Assembly (NCBI GenBank): GCA_012519425.1
Contig: JAAYQF010000117.1
Span: forward strand, 1-36,728
Reading direction: 5' to 3'
Length of the DNA stretch: 36,728 nucleotides
Source of the DNA: Bacteroidales bacterium
GTDB taxonomy: Bacteria; Bacteroidota; Bacteroidia; Bacteroidales; Paludibacteraceae
Numbering within the stretch: position 1 is the first letter of the stretch; each line of letters begins with the position of its first letter. This document shows, one piece after another, positions 7,816-17,736 of this stretch. The position numbers and the translations under genes are program-made. Below the pieces are notes generated by a model. The model was not told the DNA's origin, did not search any database, and saw only the letters and a program-made list of their open reading frames with translations.

Positions 7816-9504
7816 ATGATGATGATGAAAACAATATATAATACAATCAAGTATGCAACTTTCACGTTGCTGACGGGTTTTGCCATGCTCTCCTGCGATG
7901 ATTATCTCGATCGCGCACCCGAATTACCTTTGGATGACGAAACCGTATTTACGATTTTTGCCAATGCAGAGCGCTATCACAATGATATTTACGGAAACTT
8001 GCAGTCGCGCTTTAACGCCGTAGGCGACTATCAGCCCGTTCCCCTGGCTTCCGCCTCCGATGAAGCCGATTCTCCAATGGGCTATCACGGTACGCAAAAC
8101 TTTAACATGGGTATATACGATGGCATAGATGCTAATCTCTCGAATTATTACGGCGGTATCCGAAAAGCCAATACTTTTTTAACCAAAGTGGATATCATAC
8201 CATTTCCATCTGAAAACAAAAAGAATCAGATGTTGGGAGAGGTACACTTCCTCAGGGCGTTCTATTTCAACGAGATCGTCAAACGTTTCGGCGGAATGCC
8301 CATCATGGATGAAAGCAGGATCATCATGCCGGGTGAGAATATGAATTATGCCCGCAACTCTTACAAAGAATGTGTGGATTTTATCCTTGCCGACCTGGAG
8401 CGTGCCATTGACTTGTTGCCTGTATCCCTTACTGAGACGGAATATGGTCGTGCCACCAAAGGTGCCGCCATGGCTCTAAAGTCAAGAGTATTGCTGTTTG
8501 CTGCCAGTCCCCTTTGGAAAAACGAAATGAAGGAAGACCTGTGGCAACAAGCTGCAGATGCCGCCAAAAGCGTGATTGACTTAAAAGAAGGTGGTGAAAA
8601 CATATATAAACTGTACGATACGGGAAACGGAGCCGCCGATTACGAACAGCTCTTCTTTACCAGACGGGAAGCCGGCAACAAAGAAATAATATTCTACCGT
8701 CATGCAGGTCCGGTGGGTTTCAGCTCAAGTGAAATTCAGGTGTGGGCACCCAAAGGTGGCAACCTGGGCGGTGATGGCGCTGTTGCACCTACGCAAAACT
8801 TCGTTGACCTTTTTGAAATGTCAAACGGTAAGTTGATTGATGAAGAAGGTTCCGGTTACAATCCGCAAGATCCGTATGCCAACCGGGATCCGAGATTCTA
8901 CAAAATAGTATTGTATCACGGTTCTTCCTGGCAGGGAGAAACATTGGATTTGACGTATAATCCCAATGCCGACCTGAGCGGTACGCATCGCAAAACAAAA
9001 GAATATACCCGCACCGGATATTATGTGAGAAAATACTTACCGGAAGGCGTTAAATACCAAACAACCAATACTGCTTATCACAATTGGATTTATTTCCGCC
9101 TGGCAGAAATGTATCTGAATTATGCAGAAGCATTGAATGAAGTCCTGTCTTCTCCTTCGCAAGATGTCTATGATGCCGTCAATGCCGTACGCTCACGCTC
9201 AGGTGTGGTTAATTTGCCGGCCGGCCTGAACAAAGAACAGATGCGTGAACGTATCCGGAATGAAAGAGCCATAGAGTTGTCCTTTGAAGAACACCGTTGG
9301 TGGGACGCCCGCAGATGGAAAAAAGCAGTCGAATGGTTTGGCGGTGCCATGTATGAAATGGAAATCACCAAAGATGGCGGAAACCTGGTGTTCAACAAAA
9401 AACCATTTTACAACCGGGTATACAGAAGTTATATGGACTTATACCCCATTCCAACAGGTGAAATGCGTAAAAACCTGCTTTATCAACAAAATCCGGGATG
9501 GTAA
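7816..9504 (+). CDS. SusD/RagB-type glycan-binding lipoprotein
   Basis: This is the surface lid of the SusC-SusD uptake complex, which captures glycan and closes over the barrel. The 562-residue protein has a lipobox MLSC with Cys27 and then DDYLDRAPE, a typical SusD N-terminus. It has helical TPR-like segments (GEVHFLRAFYFNEIVKRFGG near 135-155; KGAAMALKSRVLLFAASPLW near 215-235) and the C-terminal family signatures FRLAEMYLNYAEALNEV, VNAVRSRSGV, RNERAIELSFEEHRWWDARRW and a final QQNPGW. The start is ambiguous: four ATG codons in a row (7816-7827) give MMMM, and the true start may be any of them. It follows susC by only six bases and must be co-translated with it. Confidence 0.95.
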   Translation: MMMMKTIYNTIKYATFTLLTGFAMLSCDDYLDRAPELPLDDETVFTIFANAERYHNDIYGNLQSRFNAVGDYQPVPLASASDEADSPMGYHGTQNFNMGIYDGIDANLSNYYGGIRKANTFLTKVDIIPFPSENKKNQMLGEVHFLRAFYFNEIVKRFGGMPIMDESRIIMPGENMNYARNSYKECVDFILADLERAIDLLPVSLTETEYGRATKGAAMALKSRVLLFAASPLWKNEMKEDLWQQAADAAKSVIDLKEGGENIYKLYDTGNGAADYEQLFFTRREAGNKEIIFYRHAGPVGFSSSEIQVWAPKGGNLGGDGAVAPTQNFVDLFEMSNGKLIDEEGSGYNPQDPYANRDPRFYKIVLYHGSSWQGETLDLTYNPNADLSGTHRKTKEYTRTGYYVRKYLPEGVKYQTTNTAYHNWIYFRLAEMYLNYAEALNEVLSSPSQDVYDAVNAVRSRSGVVNLPAGLNKEQMRERIRNERAIELSFEEHRWWDARRWKKAVEWFGGAMYEMEITKDGGNLVFNKKPFYNRVYRSYMDLYPIPTGEMRKNLLYQQNPGW

Positions 9505-9516
9505 TTATGCATAATA

Positions 9517-9542
9517 ATTAACACGTTAAATTAACACGTTAA
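9517..9542. repeat. Two tandem palindromic 13-mers before second susC
   Basis: ATTAACACGTTAA occurs twice without a gap (9517-9529, 9530-9542). Each copy holds the dyad TTAAC-AC-GTTAA. The pair fills much of the 48-bp gap between the first susD and the second susC, and ends 10 nt before the ATG at 9553. It could be a tandem operator, an mRNA hairpin that adjusts expression within the operon, or a slippage product. Confidence 0.85.
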
Positions 9543-9552
9543 ATACAACAAT

Positions 9553-12357
9553 ATGTTTAAAACAATATATCACAAGGTTTTATTATTGGGTACGGCTGCT
9601 CTGATAGGATCGCTCGTTTTACAGTCGGCTAACGCTCAGGAAAATGACAGCATCTGCCAAGGCAAAGTATATGATGTGGCTTACGGAACGCGTACCAGGA
9701 CGGAACTGACCGCTGCAATATCGACCATTGGCGGTGATGAATTATCCAAGGTTCCCGTCTCCATTCTCAATGATGCCATTCCGGGTAAATTGCCGGGCCT
9801 GACATCCCTCAGGGTGACCGGAAGTGAACCCGGTTGGACCGGTTCGGATTTCTTTGTGAGAGGTATCGGCACTTTCGGCGCAGGCACAAGCCCTTTGTTT
9901 ATGGTAGATAATGTGGAAAGAGACATCTCTCAACTGGACCCGGAGGAAATACAATCCCTGACGGTTCTGAAAGATGCCGCTTCCACGGTAGCTTACGGGA
10001 TGCGTGCTGCTAACGGGGTGATCAACGTAGTGACAAAAAGAGGTTTTGTGGGTAAACCCGAAATCACATTCAAGGCGCAGGCAGGAATGCAACAACCCAC
10101 GCGCCTGCCGCAATACTTAAATTCCTACGAATATGTAAAATACAGAAATATCGCCTTGAACAATGAGTCTTTGACCATTCCAACCGACCCTCGCTACAAT
10201 CCGGACAATTACAACGGCACCGGTGATCCGTTTCTTTATCCCAATACGGACTGGTACGGTGAATTCCTCAAAAATCTGGCTCCGCAGCAAATCTATAAAT
10301 TGTCCATTGCCGGAGGATCTGAAACAGCCCGATATTTCGTACTGTTGGGTTATACCAACCAGCAGGGACTTTTTAAATTTGGCAATGAAAACAGTGCTTA
10401 TTCGACCAATTATGACTATTCACGGTATAATGTGCGCTCAAATGTAGACGTGAACATCAACAAGTATTTGACTGTTTCACTGGACCTGGCAGGAAGAGTG
10501 GAAACCAAAGTGGCACCTGCAACGTCCTCCGCTGCAATTTTCGGTGCTTTATCACAAACACCTTCTACCATGCCCATCAAAAACAGGGATGGATCCATCG
10601 CCGGAACTTCAATTTATAAAAACAATCCGTATGGACTGATAGCAAAAACCGGCTATGGTAACTATGTGAATCGTTATCTGCAGGGAAATTTAAATCTGAC
10701 TCAAAAATTGGATTTCCTGATAAAAGGTTTGGCCATAGATGCCATGTTTGCCTTCGACACCTATAAAAATTACGATAGGGGTAAAAGCAGAACATTTGCC
10801 GTATATCAGGAAAATTTAGACGGTACTTATACCAAATTTGGAGAAGATTCCGAGATAAGCATGAACTTCAGCACCTGGAGCAGTGATTATTATCTCCTGC
10901 TCACCGGATTTGGAGGCTTGAGTTACAAAAACAGTTTTGACAAACACGATCTGGCCATAGATGCCAAATTCGACATGTCCCGAAGAAATGTATCCGGAAA
11001 TAATGTGGATTACAACACGCAGGATGTCTTCGGAAGAATAACTTACGGATTCGACAACAGATACATTGCAGAATTTGGATGGTCGTACAGCGGATCTGAA
11101 AATTTTGCACCCGGAAACCGCTTCCATTTCTATCCCGTAGGCTCCCTGGCCTGGGTTATTTCCAATGAAGGTTTCTTAAAAAACAGCAAATTACTGGACT
11201 TTTTAAAGTTGCGGGGGTCCTACGGCCTGGTAGGCAATGCGGACCTGGGCATAGGCAGATTTCCTTATGAATCAATATTCACCTCCGGAGGCGGATATAC
11301 CTTCGGAACCGGTTATGCAGGTTCTGACGGTTCCTACGAAGGAAGAATCGGTAATCCGTGGATTGGGGCCGAACAATCCCTCAATGCCAACATAGGTCTC
11401 GATCTGGAACTGTTGAACCGTGCATTGGACATCAGTGTGGATGTGTTCAGCAACGACAGAACAAGGATCATTACTACGCGCAGCAGCACCCTGCCCGGAA
11501 TCGTCGGACAGGAATTGCCGTACGAAAATATAGGTTCAGTGCTGAATCAAGGTTTTGAAGCATCCGTTACGCACAGCAAACAGGCAGGTCAGTTTAAATA
11601 CTTTGTACAGGCTCATGTTTCTTATGCAAACAACAAGATTACCTACACGGATGAGGTACAAAATTTAGAGCCCTGGCTCTCGATGATAGGGCGTTCCGTA
11701 ACACAACAATGGGGACTGCAAACAGACGGATTCTTTGCCAATCAGGATGAAGTAGATGCCTGGCCGGTATCAACCTACGGCCTTGTAAAACCCGGTGATT
11801 TGAAATACATAGACCAAAACAAAGATAATTTTATTAACGACGACGACAGGGTACCTCTTGGAAAACCTTCCATTCCGGAATGGAATTATGGTTTGTTGCT
11901 GGGATGTGATGTTTATAACTTCGACTTCAATATTGCATTGACGGGAATAGCCAATCGTTCCATTTTTGTAACCAACAACGTGTTGCGCGGGATGCAAAAC
12001 AACAACAAAGTGACTGCAACCGTGTACGACACCTGGCAACAAGGCGTAAACGAATCCACAGCACTGTACCCGCGCCTGACAACCGAATCGAACAATCACA
12101 ACAATCAACTCTCTGACGTGTGGATGTTCAGCGGTAACTTCCTGCGTATTCAAAATGTAGAGATAGGGTATAACTTCCCCACCCGCATCACACAGAAAAT
12201 ACGTGCAAGTAACTTACGCATTTTTACAAACGGATTCAATTTATTATCCTACGATGCATTGAAAAAGTTCAATCTGAGTGCTGAGTTCCCGGATGCCGGC
12301 GTGACAACCTACCCGGAAACGAGAGTTTATAATATCGGTTTAAATGTTAAATTTTAA
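9553..12357 (+). CDS. SusC-like TonB-dependent transporter, short form
   Basis: This second outer-membrane transporter has 934 residues. After a signal peptide (about 1-29, ending SANAQ) it goes almost directly to KVYDVAYGTRTRTELTAAIS, the TonB-box-to-plug junction. The carboxypeptidase-regulatory-like domain of the 4759 protein is missing. Plug signatures are clear: IPGKLPGLTSLRV, FFVRGIGTFGAG, LFMVDNVERDIS, VLKDAASTVAYGMRAANGV. The barrel ends in VGLNVKF-like sequence (IGLNVKF) with a terminal Phe. It is paired with the susD at 12369, 11 nt downstream. The proteins are diverged from the first pair, so the two transporters probably import different or differently sized fragments of the same glycan (inference). 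No internal frameshift is seen, so the missing domain looks like a genuine architecture. Confidence 0.94.
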   Translation: MFKTIYHKVLLLGTAALIGSLVLQSANAQENDSICQGKVYDVAYGTRTRTELTAAISTIGGDELSKVPVSILNDAIPGKLPGLTSLRVTGSEPGWTGSDFFVRGIGTFGAGTSPLFMVDNVERDISQLDPEEIQSLTVLKDAASTVAYGMRAANGVINVVTKRGFVGKPEITFKAQAGMQQPTRLPQYLNSYEYVKYRNIALNNESLTIPTDPRYNPDNYNGTGDPFLYPNTDWYGEFLKNLAPQQIYKLSIAGGSETARYFVLLGYTNQQGLFKFGNENSAYSTNYDYSRYNVRSNVDVNINKYLTVSLDLAGRVETKVAPATSSAAIFGALSQTPSTMPIKNRDGSIAGTSIYKNNPYGLIAKTGYGNYVNRYLQGNLNLTQKLDFLIKGLAIDAMFAFDTYKNYDRGKSRTFAVYQENLDGTYTKFGEDSEISMNFSTWSSDYYLLLTGFGGLSYKNSFDKHDLAIDAKFDMSRRNVSGNNVDYNTQDVFGRITYGFDNRYIAEFGWSYSGSENFAPGNRFHFYPVGSLAWVISNEGFLKNSKLLDFLKLRGSYGLVGNADLGIGRFPYESIFTSGGGYTFGTGYAGSDGSYEGRIGNPWIGAEQSLNANIGLDLELLNRALDISVDVFSNDRTRIITTRSSTLPGIVGQELPYENIGSVLNQGFEASVTHSKQAGQFKYFVQAHVSYANNKITYTDEVQNLEPWLSMIGRSVTQQWGLQTDGFFANQDEVDAWPVSTYGLVKPGDLKYIDQNKDNFINDDDRVPLGKPSIPEWNYGLLLGCDVYNFDFNIALTGIANRSIFVTNNVLRGMQNNNKVTATVYDTWQQGVNESTALYPRLTTESNNHNNQLSDVWMFSGNFLRIQNVEIGYNFPTRITQKIRASNLRIFTNGFNLLSYDALKKFNLSAEFPDAGVTTYPETRVYNIGLNVKF

Positions 12358-12368
12358 AATCGACAGCA

Positions 12369-14027
12369 ATGAAAAAAAATATATTATATACGATTATCTT
12401 CTTAACGTCTGTAGCGCTTGGTGTTTCCTGTACAGACTTTTTAGACAAAGATTTAAGAACAGACACCAATTTAACATACGAACAGATATTCCAGGACCCA
12501 CATTTAGCTCCCGGTTTTCTAAATAATGCTTACACATTATTACCCGATGGATTTAACCGCTTAGGATCGGCCATGATGGCATCGGCTTGCGACGAAGCGG
12601 AACATTCGGATGCCGGCTCACCCATCCGTCTGTTCAACAGCAATTCAATATCTGCTTCTTACAATCCTGATGATGTGTGGAGCAATATGTACACAGGTAT
12701 TCGCAAGTGCAATATTTTTCTGAAAGAATTGGACGGGTTGATAGTTGAATACAACAGCATACCCGAAGCAGAGCGACCGAATTACAAGGGACAAGCACTG
12801 TTTTTACGTGCATTTTATCATTTCGAATTACTCAAACGCTATCAAAAAATTATATACGTTGATAAAGTGATAGATCCTTTTGATGAAGATGAAATATACG
12901 CCTTAAAACAAATTGATTTTCATGCCGCTGTAGAACTAATTGCTGCCGATTGTGACTCAGCTGCTAATCTACTCCCTAACAGGATTACCGATGATGCTCA
13001 AAAAGGAAGGCCCGGTAAAGCCGCACCCATGGCTTTAAAAGCCAGGCTGTACCTGTACGCCGCCAGTCCATTGAACAACCCTGACAATGACTTAGAACTA
13101 TGGAGTAAGGCGGAATCGGCTGCCAAAGAACTTTATGATAATCGCTCACAGTTGGGGATTGGCCTGGAATCTTCTTTCTCCGGTATTTTCACAACACCTT
13201 ATAACAACGAAATCATATTTGCGTCCAGGGCCACCAATCGCAACGATATTGAAAGTGCCAATTTCCCTATCAGTTACCAGGGAAGTGGTTATACCAACCC
13301 TTCACAAAATTTGGTGGATGCATTTGTTATGAGCGGTACTTCCTACAAGAATGAGATGAACGGATATGATGCCAATGATCCTTATACCAAGCGTGAAAAT
13401 AGATTTTATGCAACGATTCTGCACAATAATGCGAATTTCAAGGACGTTCCCGTTGAAACGTTTGTGGGAGGTAAAGACGGCCTGTTTGCCACTTCCACAG
13501 CGACCAAAACGGGATATTACATGAGAAAGTTTGTAACCCCGGCCATCAACCTGGAAAAGAATGAAACTGCACGTCGCCCCTGGATTTTCTTCAGGTATGC
13601 CGAAGTGCTGCTCAATTATGCGGAGGCAAGAAACGAGATATTGGACGCTCCGGACAAAACCGTACATGACCTGATAAATCTTATTCGCAGTCGTGCAGGC
13701 CTACGCCCTTTCAGAAACACTAGTGAATACATTCAAACTAAAGAAGAAATGCGTGATTATATCAAAAGAGAAAGACAAGTTGAACTGGCATTCGAAGAAC
13801 ATCGTTTCTGGGACCTGAGACGTTGGAAAGATGCTGAAGTGGTTTTAAACCAGGATATTCAAGGAATGCAAATCGAAAAAGCAGACGACACGTTTACCTA
13901 CACCCGATTCACTGCAGCCAAACGCTCTTTCGACCCTAAATTTTATTGGTATCCCATCCCCCGAACCGAAATTCTGAAATATAAGAGTAAGGGTGTCACA
14001 TTGGAGCAAAACCCCGGTTGGGAATAA
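12369..14027 (+). CDS. SusD/RagB-like lipoprotein, second pair
   Basis: This is the partner of the 9553 transporter. The 552-residue protein has a lipobox GVSC (Cys21) followed by TDFLDKDLRTD. SusD signatures include ALFLRAFYHFELLKRY near 140-155, APMALKARLYLYAASPL near 218-234, FRYAEVLLNYAEARNEI, LINLIRSRAGL, KRERQVELAFEEHRFWDLRRW and a final LEQNPGWE. It is the surface-exposed glycan-binding half of the uptake complex. It ends 31 nt before the small lipoprotein gene at 14059, probably in the same transcript. Confidence 0.95.
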   Translation: MKKNILYTIIFLTSVALGVSCTDFLDKDLRTDTNLTYEQIFQDPHLAPGFLNNAYTLLPDGFNRLGSAMMASACDEAEHSDAGSPIRLFNSNSISASYNPDDVWSNMYTGIRKCNIFLKELDGLIVEYNSIPEAERPNYKGQALFLRAFYHFELLKRYQKIIYVDKVIDPFDEDEIYALKQIDFHAAVELIAADCDSAANLLPNRITDDAQKGRPGKAAPMALKARLYLYAASPLNNPDNDLELWSKAESAAKELYDNRSQLGIGLESSFSGIFTTPYNNEIIFASRATNRNDIESANFPISYQGSGYTNPSQNLVDAFVMSGTSYKNEMNGYDANDPYTKRENRFYATILHNNANFKDVPVETFVGGKDGLFATSTATKTGYYMRKFVTPAINLEKNETARRPWIFFRYAEVLLNYAEARNEILDAPDKTVHDLINLIRSRAGLRPFRNTSEYIQTKEEMRDYIKRERQVELAFEEHRFWDLRRWKDAEVVLNQDIQGMQIEKADDTFTYTRFTAAKRSFDPKFYWYPIPRTEILKYKSKGVTLEQNPGWE

Positions 14028-14058
14028 ATGTATTAATCCATAGATAAAAATTGAAGAT

Positions 14059-14505
14059 ATGAGAAAATTATTAATCGTTATCATAACTGCCTTCATGGTG
14101 GTTTTCCATGCCTGCGAAACCTCTGAAGAGATCAGCATGGGATTCGACCATGAAGTACCAACATATAAGGTACTTACCGACTCTTTATTGGTTCAGGCAG
14201 GGCAAACAGTGGAACTGAAAGTAGAAGTAACAGACAATGCCGGTTTAAAAAAACTTGTCTTTTCATATGGAAATTGGTTTTTGTTTGAATCCATCACATT
14301 GGATGAATCGGGAAACCCGAAATCTTACGTTTTTGAAACGTCCATAACAGTTCCCGATGACGCGGAAAAACAATGGAATGAAGAATTGATCAGAAACGAC
14401 GGTAGTAAAATAACCATTGTGCAACAATATCATAAACTAATTCTGGAGGCTACGGACATCAATATGAATGTAAGGAATATCCCCATTTATATAAAAGTAG
14501 AATAG
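14059..14505 (+). CDS. Small lipoprotein of unknown function
   Basis: No named family is recognised. The 148-residue protein has a lipobox HAC with Cys19 (MRKLLIVIITAF then VVFHAC), so it is a predicted lipoprotein. The mature part has short strands typical of an immunoglobulin-like sandwich: VQAGQTVELKVEVTDNAGLKKLVFSY, then a C-terminal HKLILEATDINMN followed by RNIPIYIKVE, resembling cadherin or bacterial Ig-like repeats. Its place after susD matches the small surface glycan-binding lipoproteins (SusE/SGBP position) often found there, but it is shorter than those. A decayed, internally deleted second copy of this gene lies at 18049-18266, on the other side of the rhamnosidase gene. Confidence 0.75.
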   Translation: MRKLLIVIITAFMVVFHACETSEEISMGFDHEVPTYKVLTDSLLVQAGQTVELKVEVTDNAGLKKLVFSYGNWFLFESITLDESGNPKSYVFETSITVPDDAEKQWNEELIRNDGSKITIVQQYHKLILEATDINMNVRNIPIYIKVE

Positions 14506-14525
14506 TCAATTAAAAATCGGAAAAT

Positions 14526-14741
14526 ATGAATCAAAAAAAAATCATATTTACGTTCATAGTCCTATTCTTACCGTTTGTCGTCTTTTCGCAAACCGTACTT
14601 GGCGATTTCGAAACTGACGGAGTCGTACCGGAATTTTCGATTGAGGAAAATGCTTTAACAAAATTAGAGATGACGGACAATCCGCTTAAAAATGAGCTAA
14701 ACAACACTAATCAATCAGGTGGTAAACGAACCGCGGTATGA
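14526..14741 (+). pseudogene. Truncated N-terminus of a secreted PUL protein
   Basis: The 71-codon frame encodes a normal signal peptide (MNQKKIIFTF, ending VVFSQ) and the beginning of a mature domain. That domain resembles the start of the 2116 protein: a FETD motif in place of FENL, then TDNPLKNELNNTN in place of TDNPSKSGINTSD. It stops at TGA 14739-14741, far short of the 466 residues of that protein. The next 180 bases to the rhamnosidase gene hold short open stretches in other frames but no clear continuation. The best reading is a gene broken when DNA carrying the rhamnosidase was joined here. A tiny secreted peptide remains possible. Confidence 0.65.
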
Positions 14742-14923
14742 TTGAAAAGCCGGCAGCGATGGCAAGGCCGGACAAAAAGGTTCACCCTGGAAAACGGCAG
14801 AAAAGCAAAAAGCTTCTTTAAACACGGGTTAGATTACATAGAAAACACTTTATTAAACACTTATTTTAAAGATAATATCAACATATATAAATTTTTGTCA
14901 TGTACTTAAAAAATGAATATTCA

Positions 14924-17656
14924 ATGAAAACATTCAGAATTCTTTTACTCTTCTTAATCTCTTTCGCAGGATTAAGTGCACAGCAATTATCTGTGAATAA
15001 TTTAACGGCTGAACACAAAGTTAATCCTATCGGAATCGATGCAACTCAACCTCGATTTTCGTGGAAAATTTCAGCAACGGGAAACAATGTTATGCAAACC
15101 GCGTATCAAATTCGTGTAGCAACGAATGCATCTTTTTCTTCTTCAAGTGTGGTTTGGAACTCGGGTAAAGTGGCATCTGACGAATCTGTTTTACAGAAAT
15201 ACGCCGGCAATAAACTTGAGTCGGGACAGTGTTACTACTGGCAAGTGAAGGTTTGGGATAACAAAGGTCGCGCATCCAAATGGAGCCCGACGGCATTTTG
15301 GGAAACCGGGCTTTTATCTTCATCGGATTGGAAAGCACAATGGATTGAGTTTAGTGAAACTGCGGATCGATATATCCCCGCACCTTATTTTCGCAAAGAG
15401 TTCGATGTGCCTAAAAAAGTATCGAAAGCAGTTATTTATGCTACGGCGCACGGACTTTACGAGTTGTATCTGAATGGAGAAAAAGTGGGTGACCAGGTAT
15501 TTACACCGGGTTGGACAACATATGGAAAGCGATTACAATATCAAGTGTATGATGTTACCAAACAACTTCAAAAGGGTCCAAACGCTATCGGTGCAATCCT
15601 GGGCGATGGATGGTATCGTGGTTCGCTGGCCTGGAATGATAACTGGGGCATTTATGGAAAAAATCTCGGATTATTTGCGCAGATGCGCATTGATTATTCC
15701 GATGGAACTTCGTCCCTCATTGTTACCGATGATAGTTGGAAAGCCACTAATGAAGGACCTGTTGTTAAAAATGGCATTTATTACGGAGAAGATTACGATG
15801 CTACAAAAAACCTGGATGGGTGGAATAAGGCGGGCTACAACGATAATGCATGGAAAAATGTCAGCATCGGTAATTATGATTTCAACTTAGTGGCATCGGA
15901 AGGTGCCGAAATCAGAAAAATTGAAGAGATAAAGCCGGTAAAGATTTTCAAATCGCCCGGCGGCAAACTTTTGGTGGATATGGGGCAAAACATGGTCGGC
16001 TGGATTCGCCTCAAAGTTAGTGGTCCGAAAGGAACCGAAATAACCATTCGTCATGCTGAAGTGTTGGATAAAAACGGTGAATTTTATACCGAAAATCTCC
16101 GTTCTGCCGAGTGTGTGCTCAAATATACATTAGCAGGAACAGGTGAAGAAGTTTATGAGCCCCGCTTTACGTTTATGGGATTTCGTTTTATCGAAGTTGT
16201 CGGCTTTCCCGGAACGCTCACCGCGGATAACATTACAGGTATTGTAGTACATTCCGATATGCAACCTACAGGTAAGTATGAATCCTCGGATCCTCTGCTT
16301 AATAAGTTGCAGCATAATATTGTTTGGGCACAAAAAGGTAATTTCCTTGATGTGCCTACTGACTGTCCGCAACGTGACGAGCGACTGGGTTGGACAGGCG
16401 ATGCTCAATTGTTTTTCCGTACGGCTGCGTTTAATTATGATGTGGCTGCTTTCTTTACGAAATGGATGAAAGACCTTGCACTCGATCAGCGCAAAGGTGG
16501 TGAAGTTCCGGTTGTTGTTCCCGATGTATTAAATCCGCAAGGTTCGGAAACTGCAGGTACTTCTGCCGGATGGGGAGATGCGGCGACCATTATTCCCTGG
16601 GAAATGTATTTGGTTTACGGTGATAAACAACTTCTTGAAACACAATATCCGAGTATGAAGGCTTGGGTTGAATATATTCGCAGTAAAGCCGGTGACGAAA
16701 TGATATGGAAAGGCGGAAGCGTTTATGGAGACTGGTTATTTTTCCACCCGTTCGTCAATGACCACACAGTCCCTGACGGACATACGGATCACGATTTCAT
16801 TTCAACGGCCTTCTATGCTTATTCAACCAGTATATTGGCCAATGCAGCCCGTGTGTTGGGAAAAACTGATGACGCACAGACTTATGATGAACTGTTTAAT
16901 AAAATCAAAAATGTGTTTATTCATGAATATGTGACTCCGGCCGGAAGAGTGGGAACCAACTCTCAGACATCTTATGTGCTGTCGCTTATGTTTAATCTTT
17001 TGCCTGATGATTTGAGATCAAAGTCGGCACAATTTCTCGCAAACGATATTCGCAGCCGAAGTACACACCTTTCCACCGGATTATTAGGAACGTCTCATTT
17101 GTGCCACGTGCTTTCAGATAACGGATTTATAGATGTTGCGTACGATTTATTGCTTCAAAAAACATTTCCATCGTGGCTTTATCCCGTTACTCAGGGAGCT
17201 ACAACTATTTGGGAGCGATGGGACGGACAACGCCCTGATGGAACCTTCCAAAACAAAGGCATGAATTCTTTTAATCACTATGCTTACGGTGCCATTGGCG
17301 ACTGGATGTATCGTGTTTCCGCGGGATTAGACACCAAATCACCGGGATATCGTCATTTGTTACTAAAGCCGTATCCCACCCAAAAACTTGAGTTTTCCAA
17401 AGCTACTTTTGAAAGTGCTTATGGCACAGTTACCTCGGGTTGGGAAAGGAAAGATGGTAAGATATTGGTAAATCTGGTGGTGCCGCCTAATGCAAAAGCA
17501 ACGGTGGTCCTTCAAACTGATAATCCTTCGAATATAACGGAGGCAGGACAAACCATCTCGGCAAACAAAAACATCACCGGTATTCAAAGCGAGAACGGCA
17601 AAACACTGTTCGAAATTGGTTCGGGAAGTTACCTGTTTGAGTACCCGGAAGAATAA
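14924..17656 (+). CDS. Alpha-L-rhamnosidase, GH78
   Basis: It removes terminal alpha-L-rhamnose from plant glycans or oligosaccharides by an inverting mechanism. The start is set at 14924 (MKTFRILLLFLISFAGLSAQQ, a clean signal peptide of about 20 residues); an in-frame ATG at 14900 would add eight residues before it. The resulting protein is 910 residues. Domains: an Fn3-like N-terminal part, the Bac_rhamnosid_N beta-sandwich (about 140-320), a second sandwich, then an (alpha/alpha)6 catalytic barrel (about 430-780). The barrel carries the diagnostic DCPQRDERLGWTGDAQ starting at Asp480, with Asp485, Glu486 and Asp493. A further catalytic-region TIWERWDG has Glu764. A C-terminal beta-sandwich closes the protein. 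It has no lipobox and no T9SS tail, so it is probably periplasmic. It is flanked by decayed gene fragments on both sides, suggesting insertion into the locus as a block. Confidence 0.95.
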   Translation: MKTFRILLLFLISFAGLSAQQLSVNNLTAEHKVNPIGIDATQPRFSWKISATGNNVMQTAYQIRVATNASFSSSSVVWNSGKVASDESVLQKYAGNKLESGQCYYWQVKVWDNKGRASKWSPTAFWETGLLSSSDWKAQWIEFSETADRYIPAPYFRKEFDVPKKVSKAVIYATAHGLYELYLNGEKVGDQVFTPGWTTYGKRLQYQVYDVTKQLQKGPNAIGAILGDGWYRGSLAWNDNWGIYGKNLGLFAQMRIDYSDGTSSLIVTDDSWKATNEGPVVKNGIYYGEDYDATKNLDGWNKAGYNDNAWKNVSIGNYDFNLVASEGAEIRKIEEIKPVKIFKSPGGKLLVDMGQNMVGWIRLKVSGPKGTEITIRHAEVLDKNGEFYTENLRSAECVLKYTLAGTGEEVYEPRFTFMGFRFIEVVGFPGTLTADNITGIVVHSDMQPTGKYESSDPLLNKLQHNIVWAQKGNFLDVPTDCPQRDERLGWTGDAQLFFRTAAFNYDVAAFFTKWMKDLALDQRKGGEVPVVVPDVLNPQGSETAGTSAGWGDAATIIPWEMYLVYGDKQLLETQYPSMKAWVEYIRSKAGDEMIWKGGSVYGDWLFFHPFVNDHTVPDGHTDHDFISTAFYAYSTSILANAARVLGKTDDAQTYDELFNKIKNVFIHEYVTPAGRVGTNSQTSYVLSLMFNLLPDDLRSKSAQFLANDIRSRSTHLSTGLLGTSHLCHVLSDNGFIDVAYDLLLQKTFPSWLYPVTQGATTIWERWDGQRPDGTFQNKGMNSFNHYAYGAIGDWMYRVSAGLDTKSPGYRHLLLKPYPTQKLEFSKATFESAYGTVTSGWERKDGKILVNLVVPPNAKATVVLQTDNPSNITEAGQTISANKNITGIQSENGKTLFEIGSGSYLFEYPEE

Positions 17657-17736
17657 AGAATGGTATGATATAGTGCTGCATTTTTAAGTTGAAATTGGGA
17701 TACAACAAAAAAATAAAAGCATATTTTCAATGTAAA

